Shown piece by piece: positions 18,862 to 27,667 of a stretch of 64,000 nt of DNA. The notes under the pieces were generated by a model. It made no database searches. It saw nothing but the letters and a program-made list of their open reading frames with translations, and was not told the DNA's origin. The position numbers and the translations under genes are program-made. Origin of the DNA: Myxosarcina sp. GI1 (GTDB lineage: Bacteria; Cyanobacteriota; Cyanobacteriia; Cyanobacteriales; Xenococcaceae); the NCBI RefSeq assembly GCF_000756305.1, contig NZ_JRFE01000022.1:124001-188000 (forward strand), given 5' to 3'. Numbering within the stretch: the first letter of the stretch is position 1; every line of letters begins with the position of its first letter.

Positions 18862-19226
18862 TAAATAGTCAAATAGCAGTTGGAAATTTTAGTTTTTTTA
18901 TAGTAGATTCTATCAGGTGACAGAGTCGCAATTCGATTAAAAAGTATTATGTTTTTTATACTTAGCTAAATTACGTAGATTTACTGAGGAATTTATGTCA
19001 TTGTAAAGAATCATATTGGGGCTAGACACTGTTTGAAATAAAAATGTAATATAAATAGTGACAAATGAGAACTTTTGTGATCTCAAACACTGACAATTTC
19101 CAATTTTTTTCTAACAATTGTCAATACTGTATTTATATGGCAGTTTCAAATCTAGCTTTAGTAGCTGGGTAACAATTCCTTCCTTTAATAAACATAACAT
19201 ATTACAAATTAAAAATATCTATTAAA
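18862..19226. other. AT-rich intergenic region
   Basis: A 365-base gap between the response regulator and the DUF2949 gene. It holds the spaced inverted repeat TGACAATT...AATTGTCA (19091-19123), with 17 bases between the arms. That is a possible operator upstream of DUF2949. I see nothing else. Confidence 0.45.
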
Positions 19227-19439
19227 ATGAAACCTACTATATATGCCAAATTTATTAAGTTTTTGACAGAAGAATTAGCCATACCAATAGATTCTATTGA
19301 AGTCGTGCAGCGTACTGTAGAACAAAACCATGCTCCTATACCCATGATTTTGTGGCAGTATGGTTTAGTAACATTAGAAGAACTAGATCGAATCTATGAT
19401 TGGTTAGAAGGTAAAACTAAAACAGATATTAGCTATTAG
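19227..19439 (+). CDS. DUF2949 domain protein
   Basis: A 70-residue protein that fills the cyanobacterial DUF2949 family: FIKFLTEELAIPIDSIE, then LWQYGLVTLEELDRIYDWL. It is all-helical, acidic and of unknown function. It is monocistronic, with a long AT-rich leader containing a spaced inverted repeat. Confidence 0.85.
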   Translation: MKPTIYAKFIKFLTEELAIPIDSIEVVQRTVEQNHAPIPMILWQYGLVTLEELDRIYDWLEGKTKTDISY

Positions 19440-19505
19440 TTAAAACAAAAGTAGTTGCTGCCAATTGCCAAACTAAAAATCGTTCAAGTAAGACACGAAC
19501 AAAAA

Positions 19506-20756
19506 TCAAACCCTTAAAAGTCGACGGCGCAAATAATCTAAAGCATTACAAGCACTAAAATGACGCACTAAGTCACGACTTCGGCGATCGCCAAAACGGT
19601 GTTCGATACTTTCTACTTTGCCTTCTGGAGTAGCAAAGCCAATATATACCAACCCTACAGGTTTGTTTTCCGTACCGCCTCCAGGACCAGCTACCCCCGT
19701 AATACTAATTCCCCAATCAGAAGATAAAGTTTGTTTGACTCCCAAAGCCATTTGCTCGGCAACAGTGGCACTAACCGCCCCTTTTTGGTTCAAATCTTTG
19801 GTATTGACCTTCAATAGATTAACTTTTACTTCATTGGCGTAGGCAATAATTCCCCCCAAAAAATAATTCGAACTTCCGGGTGTAGCAGTAATCATTTCTC
19901 CCAAACCTCCGCCAGTACAAGATTCGGCAACGCTAATAGTCTGTCCTGCTTCAGACAACAGTTTGCCTACTACCGAAGCCAAAGTATCTTCATCGCTGCC
20001 AAAATAATCTGCTCCAGCAATTTCTCGAACTTGAGCTGCTACAGGTTCGATTAGCGCGATCGCTTCAGCTTCGGTTTGGGCTTTGGCTGAAATTCGCAAG
20101 CGTACCTCACCTTTACCAGCATAAGGAGCTACAGTTGGATTATCCGACTCAAATAAATAAGCGACTTTTTCGGCGAGAGCCGATTCACCAATACCGCGAA
20201 AACGCAGCATCTGGCTATAAATAGTATTTTTTCCCCAGCCTTGACTTTTGAGAAACGGAACGGCAGTTTCCTGCCACATACGTCGCATTTCCGAAGGTAC
20301 TCCTGGAAAAGTCAAAATAGTTAAATTGGATTGAGGTTGCCAAATAATACCTGGGGCAGTTCCTGTAGGATTGGGCAGCGTTTTGGCACCAACGGGAACT
20401 AATGCTTGTTTGCGATTGCTGGGGGACATTTTACGCCCGATTTGAGCAAACTTTTTCTCGATGTCGGCAACTATTACTGCATTTTCTACTAATTTAGCGT
20501 CAAATACAGCAGCAATCGTGGCTGTTGTCAAGTCGTCAGGAGTAGGACCCAATCCGCCAGTAAAAATTAAAATTGAAGCGCGTTGAGTAGCAGTTTCAAT
20601 GACCTTTCGCAAGCGCGATACATTATCTCCGACTACGGTTTGATAATAGTGAGGAATACCCAGACTAGCTAACTCTAATGCCAAATACTGACAGTTAGTA
20701 TTAAGAATATCGCCCAACAATAGCTCTGTACCTACACAAATAATCTCTGCACTCAT
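19506..20756 (-). CDS. cinA: CinA-type nicotinamide-nucleotide amidohydrolase
   Basis: A 416-residue protein from MSAEIICVGTELLLGD (20756). The N-terminal MoCF-like domain (1-170, with FTGGLGPTPDD) acts on ADP-ribose/NMN-type substrates. The C-terminal CinA domain (about 255-410, with SVAESCTGGGLGEM and SITGVAGPGGG) deamidates nicotinamide mononucleotide to recycle NAD. The longer frame from 20843 overlaps the upstream gene, so the ATG ten bases after that gene's stop is preferred. Confidence 0.92.
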   Translation of the reverse strand: MSAEIICVGTELLLGDILNTNCQYLALELASLGIPHYYQTVVGDNVSRLRKVIETATQRASILIFTGGLGPTPDDLTTATIAAVFDAKLVENAVIVADIEKKFAQIGRKMSPSNRKQALVPVGAKTLPNPTGTAPGIIWQPQSNLTILTFPGVPSEMRRMWQETAVPFLKSQGWGKNTIYSQMLRFRGIGESALAEKVAYLFESDNPTVAPYAGKGEVRLRISAKAQTEAEAIALIEPVAAQVREIAGADYFGSDEDTLASVVGKLLSEAGQTISVAESCTGGGLGEMITATPGSSNYFLGGIIAYANEVKVNLLKVNTKDLNQKGAVSATVAEQMALGVKQTLSSDWGISITGVAGPGGGTENKPVGLVYIGFATPEGKVESIEHRFGDRRSRDLVRHFSACNALDYLRRRLLRV

Positions 20757-20766
20757 TACCAAAATG

Positions 20767-21819
20767 CTAATTGTTTTGTTTTTTAGTGCTGCGCCACACC
20801 TGCCAACCGATATAGACAAGCAACATAGTCGCACCGATAGCATATCCCCAACCGCTAGGAATATTAGAAAAGCCCATTGCCAAACTGCCCACCCATAGAG
20901 TTAGAGCGTAAATAAACAGCACAGTTTGTCTTTGAGAAATTCCCGCTTTGAGTAGCCAGTGATGGAGATGGCTTTTATCGGCAATGAAAGGAGATTTTCC
21001 TTTACTGATGCGAGATAAAATTACCGCTGACATATCTAGTATTGGTACTGCCAAAATTAGATATGGTAACAGTACGGCAGTAATTGCGGTAGTTTTAACC
21101 AAACCGATCGCTCCCACTGCTGCCAGGGTAAAGCCCATAAAATAGGCTCCCCCATCTCCCATAAAAATTTGAGCGGGATTAAAATTATATCGTAGAAATC
21201 CCAAAGCACCACCAGCCAATGCCGCAGCGATTAAAGCAGCGGCTGATTGGTGCATAAATAGAGTAACTACTAACATAACTACGGCAGCAATTCCCGAAAC
21301 CCCTGCTGCTAAACCATCGACCCCGTCAATCCAATTGATGGCATTAGCCATTCCCACCAGCCAGATAACGGTAACGGGCAGACTCAGCCAACCAACTTGA
21401 ATCAAGCCATCAAAAGGAACAGAAAGAAAATCAATTCTGACCCCCATTAACCAGCAAACGGCAGCTACTATTACCTGCATTAGCAAGCGTGAAATTGGAG
21501 TTAAATTAAATAAATCGTCTGCAAAACCAATGGCAAAATAAAAAATACTGCCCATAATTACCGCCCAAATTTCACCTTCTCTACCCATAGAAACAGAAGC
21601 AAAGCCGCCCAATCGCCAGACAATTAACAATGCGGTAATCGTGCCGATAAATATTGAGATTCCACCGACACGAACGACTGGATCTTTGTGAATTTTGCGG
21701 GCGTTAGGTCGATCTACCATACCTAATTTAAGACCGAGATTCTTAACATCGGGAATTGTCCACAGCACGACGGTAACAGAAATTAGAAAGGCAATTAGAT
21801 GAAATAGTTCCGCAGGCAT
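20767..21819 (-). CDS. MraY/WecA family phospho-sugar transferase
   Basis: A 350-residue polytopic enzyme with about ten helices that transfers a sugar-1-phosphate to undecaprenyl phosphate. The signature ANAINWIDGVDGLAAG (about 158-173) and the cytoplasmic HLHHWLLKAG match the WecA/TagO subgroup rather than peptidoglycan MraY. KIHKDPVVRVGG near 42-53 is the usual N-terminal loop. It probably starts a cell-surface polymer with GlcNAc-1-P (inference). It may be co-transcribed with cinA, 10 bases downstream. Confidence 0.88.
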   Translation of the reverse strand: MPAELFHLIAFLISVTVVLWTIPDVKNLGLKLGMVDRPNARKIHKDPVVRVGGISIFIGTITALLIVWRLGGFASVSMGREGEIWAVIMGSIFYFAIGFADDLFNLTPISRLLMQVIVAAVCWLMGVRIDFLSVPFDGLIQVGWLSLPVTVIWLVGMANAINWIDGVDGLAAGVSGIAAVVMLVVTLFMHQSAAALIAAALAGGALGFLRYNFNPAQIFMGDGGAYFMGFTLAAVGAIGLVKTTAITAVLLPYLILAVPILDMSAVILSRISKGKSPFIADKSHLHHWLLKAGISQRQTVLFIYALTLWVGSLAMGFSNIPSGWGYAIGATMLLVYIGWQVWRSTKKQNN

Positions 21820-21871
21820 CTAAGTTTCGTAGGTTCTCAAATTAGTACATTGGGTTCCCCAACCTCTTAAA

Positions 21872-23155
21872 TTAAATTCTCGCTGGTACGGGAATTTGTA
21901 AATAAGGATAGAGAGGAAAACGATCGCACAAAGCCGCTACACGACGCAAACAATTCTGTTGAACTGCTTCGTCTTCAGGAGCGAGCAATTTGTCTGCAAC
22001 AATGTTAGCAATCTCATTGAATTCTGTCTCCCCCATACCTCTAGTAGTCATTGCTGGAGAACCCAAACGCAAACCGCTAGTGACAAAAGGAGATTCTGTA
22101 TCGAAAGGTACGGTATTTTTGTTGGCGGTAATGTTAATTTCGCTCATGAGGCGATCGCCTCGTTTGCCCGTCATGCCAATACAGCGCAGATCGACGAGAA
22201 TTAAGTGGTTGTCGGTTCCCCCAGATACCAATTTGAAGTCGCGATCGCTCAAAGTTTGTGCCATCGCTTGGGCGTTAGCAATTACCTGAGCCGAATATTC
22301 TTTAAATTCGGGTTTTAAAGCTTCGCCAAATGCCACGGCTTTAGCGGCAATGGCGTGTTCTAAAGGTCCTCCCTGATTGCCAGGAAAAACGGCTTTGTTG
22401 AGTTTTTTACCTAGTTCTGGGTCGCGAGTTAAAATCAAACCGCCTCTAGGACCGCGCAGAGTTTTATGAGTGGTAGTAGTAACGACATCGCAGTAGGGAA
22501 TGGGGTTGGGATGGTGTCCCGTTGCTACCAATCCTGCAATATGGGCAATATCTGCCAGTAAATAGGCTCCCACTTCATCGGCGATCGCCCGAAACTCATC
22601 AAATTCAATAGTTCGAGAATATGCCGAATAGCCGCAGATAATTAGTTTGGGACGTTCTTTGATGGCTAAATCGCGGATGGCATCGAAGTCGAGACGTTCG
22701 GTTTCTTTATTGACTCCGTAGTGAACCACTTCAAACCATTTACCAGAAACGTTGACGGGAGAACCATGAGTTAGATGTCCGCCGTGAGACAAGTCCATAC
22801 CCATAATCTTGTCTCCAGGTTCTAAAAGAGCCAGAAAGACCGCAAAGTTAGCCTGTGCGCCTGAATGGGGTTGAACGTTAGCCATCTCGGCACCAAACAG
22901 TTGTTTGGCTCTATCTATAGCTAATTGTTCGGCGCGATCGATGATTTCACAACCGCCATAGTAGCGTTTTCCTGGCAATCCTTCGGCATATTTATTGGTC
23001 AATACCGAACCTTGAGCGGCAAGTACCGCAGGGGAAGTAAAGTTTTCGCTAGCAATTAGCTCCAGGTGCGATCGCTGGCGTTTGACTTCTAGATCGATAA
23101 TTTCGGTAATTTCGGGATCGGTTTGCGCGAGAAAATCTAAATTAGTTTTGGTCAC
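21872..23155 (-). CDS. glyA: Serine hydroxymethyltransferase
   Basis: A PLP enzyme interconverting serine and glycine with tetrahydrofolate; it also serves photorespiratory glycine use. From the GTG at 23155 it is 427 residues, the normal length. AAGGA lies 7 bases before that codon, so this start is preferred to the in-frame ATG at 23206. Visible landmarks are [10 protein letters not shown] near the N-terminus and the PLP lysine in [14 protein letters not shown]. Monocistronic; divergent from the ferritin-like gene. Confidence 0.95.
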   Translation of the reverse strand: MTKTNLDFLAQTDPEITEIIDLEVKRQRSHLELIASENFTSPAVLAAQGSVLTNKYAEGLPGKRYYGGCEIIDRAEQLAIDRAKQLFGAEMANVQPHSGAQANFAVFLALLEPGDKIMGMDLSHGGHLTHGSPVNVSGKWFEVVHYGVNKETERLDFDAIRDLAIKERPKLIICGYSAYSRTIEFDEFRAIADEVGAYLLADIAHIAGLVATGHHPNPIPYCDVVTTTTHKTLRGPRGGLILTRDPELGKKLNKAVFPGNQGGPLEHAIAAKAVAFGEALKPEFKEYSAQVIANAQAMAQTLSDRDFKLVSGGTDNHLILVDLRCIGMTGKRGDRLMSEINITANKNTVPFDTESPFVTSGLRLGSPAMTTRGMGETEFNEIANIVADKLLAPEDEAVQQNCLRRVAALCDRFPLYPYLQIPVPARI

Positions 23156-23241
23156 TGAATAATCCTTGTGATTAATAATAAAGACTGGTAATTTTAATAT
23201 ACTCAATAACTAATAACCAAATCTGTAAACGAGCGCAAAGG

Positions 23242-23688
23242 ATGAAAGAACTCGATCTCGAAACTGCAATCAAAATTCTCAATACAATTATGGAGTACGA
23301 ATTAGCTGGAGTAGTACGCTACACACACTACTCGCTAATGGTAACAGGACCAAACCGCATTCCCCTAGTAGATTTTTTTAAAGGACAAGCAGCCGAATCT
23401 CTAACTCACGCTCAACAGGCAGGGGAAATAATTACTGGTTTAGAAGGAGGTCATCCCAGTCTAAAGATCGCTCCAGTGAAAGAAAGTTATCACCATGCGA
23501 TCGAAGATATTCTAAAAGAAAGCTGGGAACACGAACAAAAAGCTTTAAGCCTTTACAAAGAGCTATTAACAGTTGTCGAAAATGCCAGTATCTATTTAGA
23601 AGAATATAGCCGAACTATGATTAGTAGTGAAGAAATGCACGGGCTAGAGTTGAGAAAAATGTTACGTGACTATAAAGTTTCTACATAG
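23242..23688 (+). CDS. Bacterioferritin-like di-iron protein
   Basis: A 148-residue four-helix ferritin-like protein. Putative di-iron ligands are the Glu in TIMEYELAGVVRYTHY (first helix), AAESLTHAQQ (second), SWEHEQKAL (third) and SSEEMHGLEL (fourth), giving the E/ExxH pattern. No haem-ligand methionine can be assigned with certainty. It probably oxidises and stores iron or acts as a ferritin-like oxidase. It is followed immediately by a GC-rich palindromic island. Confidence 0.85.
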   Translation: MKELDLETAIKILNTIMEYELAGVVRYTHYSLMVTGPNRIPLVDFFKGQAAESLTHAQQAGEIITGLEGGHPSLKIAPVKESYHHAIEDILKESWEHEQKALSLYKELLTVVENASIYLEEYSRTMISSEEMHGLELRKMLRDYKVST

Positions 23689-23693
23689 TTTTA

Positions 23694-23853
23694 TCAATGA
23701 GCAAACTCGCGCGTTCCCAAGTCCGCGACTTTCGAGGAAATCTCGAAAGTTTAAGTCGGACGCTTGCGCCTTACGCCGAACGGCAGCAAAGCTGCCAAGC
23801 GCGTCAGCGCGCTTGCCCTCTGCGAGGGCTGTGGGTCGCTCGTCAATGAGCAA
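23694..23853. repeat. GC-rich palindromic island with 11-bp flanking repeats
   Basis: TCAATGAGCAA occurs at 23694-23704 and again at 23843-23853. The 138 bases between are far richer in GC than the surroundings and pack at least four nested hairpins: 23721-23761 (GTCCG...CGGAC, with ACTTTCGA/TCGAAAGT inside), 23782-23796 (GGCAG.../CTGCC), 23797-23814 (AAGCGCG/CGCGCTT) and 23815-23829 (GCCCTC/GAGGGC). It has no coding potential beyond chance frames. It resembles a REP/MITE-like interspersed element. The flanking repeats may be a target duplication or part of a TCAATGAGC heptamer-type repeat. Confidence 0.75.
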
Positions 23854-24040
23854 TTATTAAAGATTTATCGTTTGTAGTGTTCTATGGACAATGTTTCTTG
23901 TTCATTGTTGAATACTTTTTCAAATTGCAACAAACCGTTAAAACTTTTGAACTATTAAGGTATGTGGCAAAAACTACAGATTGCAGTAGTCAAAAACTAA
24001 AATAATAATATTAAAGTCTAATAGCCTCAACAATGTAATT

Positions 24041-24238
24041 ATGTTTGTAATGATTGCAGAAGAACAAATAGTTTCTTTAGAACGAGTTTGTCAAACTTGT
24101 TTGATGGCAGATCGTAGCGGTTTACCGCGATGGCACCAAGGGCAACTAGGCTGTGGTCAAGCAATACAAAAAGCGACGGATAAACAAGCAGCTATTTATC
24201 AATGTCAAATGGGATTTCGGGTAACTCATATTGAGTGA
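24041..24238 (+). CDS. Small four-cysteine protein
   Basis: A 62-65 residue soluble protein (start at Met1 or MIAEEQ, Met4). Cys residues occur as CQTC near 17-20, LGCGQ near 37 and YQC near 54, a spacing that could bind zinc or an Fe-S cluster. The motif RSGLPRWHQGQLGCG is polar and conserved-looking. No family recognised with confidence. It stands 80 bases before the Tic20-like gene on the same strand. Confidence 0.6.
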   Translation: MFVMIAEEQIVSLERVCQTCLMADRSGLPRWHQGQLGCGQAIQKATDKQAAIYQCQMGFRVTHIE

Positions 24239-24321
24239 ACGCAACAATTTGTTGTTACTTAAATTATTATTGGACTGCGCTATATTCAATTTTATAGCTC
24301 GTAATAACAAGAGGTAGAAAT

Positions 24322-24804
24322 ATGCCCTGGCGCGGTTCGACAGATACCAAAGATCGTTTGTTTGCAGCACTTGTATATCTAATACCGCTATTTGAATCTT
24401 TACGTTTTAGCGGATATATCCAAGCTCAGTTTCCCTTATTGTCGCCTTTGTTTGGCTTGCTACAGACTATACTTACTCCGTTAGCGATAATTTACAGCAT
24501 CAACCCTTTTATGAGTCTGATTATTTTCTTTGTCTTGCTTTTAGCGGTAGTAAGAAATGAAAAAATTAGCCATTTTATTCGGTTTAATACTATGCAGGCG
24601 ATTTTAATTGATATCGCTCTAGCACTATTGGGAATTATTTTTAGCACTCTTTTCGGTTCTTTAGGTTTAGTTTTAGGTATACTCAGCAGCATTGTGTTTA
24701 TCTTTGGTGCTGCTGCCTGCATTTATGGTATAGTTCAGTCTGTTTTAGGTCTTTACGCAGAAATTCCTACTATTTCTGATGCCGTCTATTCTCAGGTACC
24801 ATAA
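24322..24804 (+). CDS. Tic20-like membrane protein
   Basis: A 160-residue protein with four hydrophobic helices (about 13-30, 38-75, 88-115, 118-140). The opening TDTKDRLFAALVYLIPLFESLRFSG and HFIRFNTMQAILIDI are hallmarks of the Tic20 family. In chloroplasts Tic20 is a core of the inner-envelope import channel; in cyanobacteria its role is undefined. AGAGGTAG precedes the ATG as a plausible RBS. Confidence 0.88.
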   Translation: MPWRGSTDTKDRLFAALVYLIPLFESLRFSGYIQAQFPLLSPLFGLLQTILTPLAIIYSINPFMSLIIFFVLLLAVVRNEKISHFIRFNTMQAILIDIALALLGIIFSTLFGSLGLVLGILSSIVFIFGAAACIYGIVQSVLGLYAEIPTISDAVYSQVP

Positions 24805-24824
24805 GCCCTAACGACCTGTTTTTA

Positions 24825-25589
24825 TTATCCCGTTACTTGATTAGATAAACTACCAATTCCTTCTATTTCTACTCGAACTATATCTCCTGGCTGCATCGAG
24901 CCTATTCCCTCTGGCGTACCAGTCAAAATTACATCGCCAGGGTTTAAAGTCATGACTTGGGAGATATAAGCCACGATCGCGGCAGGAGAAAAAACCATCT
25001 CTGTAATCAATGCTGTTTGACAGAGTTTATCGTTTAAAAAGGTTTGTAGTTTACTCTCACTACTCAATTCTCGGACGATCCAAGGTCCCAAAGGACAAAA
25101 AGTATCAAATCCTTTGGCTCTAGTCCACTGTCCGTCTTTTTTCTGTAAATCTCTAGCCGTTACGTCATTAGCAATGGTATAACCCCAAATAGCTTTAGCT
25201 GCCTGTTCTGCGCTTAGTTTTCGACAGCGTTCGCCAATAACCAAGGCTAACTCTCCTTCATAGTCAACTCGCTCTGATTGAGGAGGATAAACAATTTGAC
25301 GATCGCTGGCAATAATTGTCGTAGGCGGTTTGAGAAACAGTAACGGTTCCTGGGGAACGGGAGTACCCATTTCGCGAGCGTGATTGAGATAATTCTTACC
25401 TACCGCTACAATTTTGGAAGGAGCGCAAGGAGCTAATATTTGATAGCTTTCAGGCTCTAGTTCGATATCAGTTTGTTGTCCTCCCAACCAAGGAGGTGCA
25501 TCTAATACCACCATGCTACGATTTGCCTGGAGTAAACCATAGTAAACTTGCTCGCGCTTAGTTTTAATTCGTACGTAACGTAGTGGCAT
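24825..25589 (-). CDS. Fumarylacetoacetate hydrolase family protein
   Basis: A 254-residue FAH-fold metal enzyme from MPLRYVRIKTKRE (25589); the longer frame adds a hydrophobic leader that does not fit. KNYLNHAREMG, YEGELALVIG, ANDVTARDLQKK and LTGTPEGIGSMQPGD mark the active site, with Glu/Glu/Asp metal ligands. Related enzymes hydrolyse or decarboxylate acylpyruvates and oxaloacetate. The specific substrate is not evident. Confidence 0.88.
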   Translation of the reverse strand: MPLRYVRIKTKREQVYYGLLQANRSMVVLDAPPWLGGQQTDIELEPESYQILAPCAPSKIVAVGKNYLNHAREMGTPVPQEPLLFLKPPTTIIASDRQIVYPPQSERVDYEGELALVIGERCRKLSAEQAAKAIWGYTIANDVTARDLQKKDGQWTRAKGFDTFCPLGPWIVRELSSESKLQTFLNDKLCQTALITEMVFSPAAIVAYISQVMTLNPGDVILTGTPEGIGSMQPGDIVRVEIEGIGSLSNQVTG

Positions 25590-26173
25590 AAATAAATAAA
25601 GAATTAGATAACAAAACAATAATAATATACGTAGCCTGGCTTGCTATTTGTATAGACTGCGCTAATCTAACTTGGTTTGTCCATATATATCATTAAATTT
25701 TAATTTATTTACAGCTTTAGAAAATTCTTAGGCTTTAGGCTCTAGGCTCTAGTAATTAGAATGGGATTGAATTGAACCTCTCCCAATTACAATTTCTCCA
25801 AAAGGAAAAGGACTTATTCCAAATCCTGTTTGAATGCAACACTTAACTTATAGGTTATGTGAGGGTAATAAGTATTTTTTGTAAATCGGATTTGGTCTTA
25901 AACTCAATTACGGGACGATAAGTTCGAACTTACCAAATGTCAAATTTTTCCTGGCAAGAAATATTTCTTTTTTTTAAGAGAAAATTTAAGATAGAATAAT
26001 AAATCCTTGCTTCTTGGCAAAATTAGGGCGTAACTGCGATCTAGATTGCTTTTGGGATTTTTAGAATCGAGCAGAACCACATTACGATGTTTTTCGTTGG
26101 CAACTAAAACTAGCTTCCAATCCCTCAGACCTGTTTGCCGAGAAGCCATACTGTCCATAAGGAGATTGACTAG
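25590..26173. other. Intergenic region upstream of rpsF, with heptamer repeat
   Basis: A 584-base gap between the leftward FAH gene and rpsF. It contains TTAGGCT/CTAGGCT heptamers (25728-25752). The minus strand carries a 72-codon frame (26158-25940, MDSMASRQTG...) without any RBS; I do not accept it as a gene. The long leader could hold an S6 autoregulatory structure, but I could not establish one. Confidence 0.5.
25728..25752. repeat. Heptanucleotide repeat (TTAGGCT/CTAGGCT)
   Basis: Three and a half 7-base units (TTAGGCT, TTAGGCT, CTAGGCT, CTAG) form a short tandem array typical of cyanobacterial STRR sequences. Confidence 0.7.
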
Positions 26174-26527
26174 ATGAATAATTACGAAATAATGTATATT
26201 TTGCGTCCCGACCTTTCTGAAGAGCAGGTAGGCGAGACAACTAATAAGTATCAAAGCTTTTTAAGCGAAAATGGTGCTGAGAGTATTGAGATCGACATTA
26301 AAGGCAAAAGAAGATTGGCATATCCTATCGGTAAATATTTAGATGGGATTTACGTTATAAAAAACTTTCAGGCAGATGGCTCTCAAATTGCTACTTTAGA
26401 GAGAATGATGCGTTTGAGCGATGATGTGATTCGCTATTTGTCCCTCAAGTTAAAACCAGCATCCGTAGTTGAAGCTACAGAAGCAGAATCCGAACCCGTA
26501 GCTGAAGAAACAGAAGTATCGGTTTAA
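26174..26527 (+). CDS. rpsF: 30S ribosomal protein S6
   Basis: A 117-residue S6 protein of the small ribosomal subunit. [17 protein letters not shown] opens the ferredoxin-like fold, and [19 protein letters not shown] (about 45-63) is the RNA-binding face that pairs with S18. An acidic tail ([13 protein letters not shown]) follows. AAGGAG lies 10 bases before the ATG. rpsR does not follow here, as is usual in cyanobacteria. Confidence 0.97.
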   Translation: MNNYEIMYILRPDLSEEQVGETTNKYQSFLSENGAESIEIDIKGKRRLAYPIGKYLDGIYVIKNFQADGSQIATLERMMRLSDDVIRYLSLKLKPASVVEATEAESEPVAEETEVSV

Positions 26528-26543
26528 AACTAAACTAAAGCCA

Positions 26544-27392
26544 TTACTTACCTCGAACCTCTAAAATTTTTAGGCGATCGCCAATTTGGACTATACCCGT
26601 GTTGCAGGGAATCATGTATTCACCAAACATGACTCCCTGTTCGCTAAATTGACGGAAAGAACCTAGAGTTCGCAAAGGTTCTTTAAGAGAATGTTTTTCT
26701 CCCCGCTCTTGGTCGATTGTAGTGATGATGCAGCGACTACAGGGTTTGATTACGGCAAATTTTACTTCTCCAATTTGAATTAGTTTCCAACTATCTTCTA
26801 TAAAGGGTTCTGCGGTACTCAAAACTATATTAGGTCGAAAGCGATTCATAGGAACCGCTTGTTTTTGCTGTTGATGAATTTCGACAATGCGCTGATTTAA
26901 TTCTTTAAGAGAAGCAGTGGTAGTTAATAAATAGGGATAAGAATCAGCCAAACTTACCTGTTCTTTACCTGTAAAGTGTTTTGGTTCTACAGGGCGAATA
27001 TGATGTAAAGACTGTCTGACTAAACGGCATTCTTTACTAGCTTCTAATTCTAAAGCGCGATGAAACCATTGTGCTACTGCATCACCCTGGTCGCTCGCTT
27101 CAATTTGTTCGCCCCACATTTCTACGATTACTTCATTTTCAGTGAGGGTAGGGGTAAAACTAAAAGGTGGAATAGTTTCATCTTCTACTGATAAAACTAT
27201 TTTTTCGTTATCTATCTTTACCCGAACCTTAGCTAAACGAGGATATTGTCTTTGGGTAATAAATTTACCACTTTTAGTAACTAACATCATTTCCCGATCG
27301 CCAAAAAAGCCTTTAGGCATTACTTTTGCTCGTTCTAACTTAATCCCCTGACAAGATTTAATCGGATAAATATAAAGTTCTGAGACTATCAT
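26544..27392 (-). CDS. MOSC domain protein (YcbX-like)
   Basis: A 282-residue protein from MIVSELYIYPIKSCQG (27392). The N-terminal MOSC beta-barrel (1-115) contains PIKSCQG; the C-terminal MOSC domain (about 130-280) contains NRFRPNIVLS and the Cys in KPCSRCIITTID, the presumed molybdenum ligand. YcbX-type enzymes reduce N-hydroxylated compounds using a molybdenum cofactor. It is convergent with rpsF, with 16 bases between the stops. Confidence 0.88.
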   Translation of the reverse strand: MIVSELYIYPIKSCQGIKLERAKVMPKGFFGDREMMLVTKSGKFITQRQYPRLAKVRVKIDNEKIVLSVEDETIPPFSFTPTLTENEVIVEMWGEQIEASDQGDAVAQWFHRALELEASKECRLVRQSLHHIRPVEPKHFTGKEQVSLADSYPYLLTTTASLKELNQRIVEIHQQQKQAVPMNRFRPNIVLSTAEPFIEDSWKLIQIGEVKFAVIKPCSRCIITTIDQERGEKHSLKEPLRTLGSFRQFSEQGVMFGEYMIPCNTGIVQIGDRLKILEVRGK

Positions 27393-27667
27393 AAGCTTGA
27401 GTAAAACTGGCAAAAGAACAGATGTGCAGCCTATCGTAGGCGTTTAATTTCATTTCAATTCGCGATCGAAATCGCCAAAATAGATAGCTATGTTGTAGGC
27501 GACTTATGAAATAACTGCCAGTAATAATTTGGCAAACGATCTTAACCATAAAAAACAGCAAATTAAGCCAAAGTTGTCATTGCACTTTGTTTATCAATTT
27601 GAGCTACTTACTCTCTGTTTTTTAAGGCAAAATTTTTGATTCGTCCACTTTTTTTTGTGAATAGATT

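Noticed and set aside
23662-23860. Two opposing frames of about 63 codons in the palindromic island
   Set aside because: They arise from the self-complementary GC-rich DNA and lack an RBS or family features.
25940-26254. Minus-strand frame upstream of and overlapping rpsF
   Set aside because: No RBS; the apparent site is the complement of the rpsF Shine-Dalgarno. Composition is basic low-complexity at the end and no family pattern is visible.
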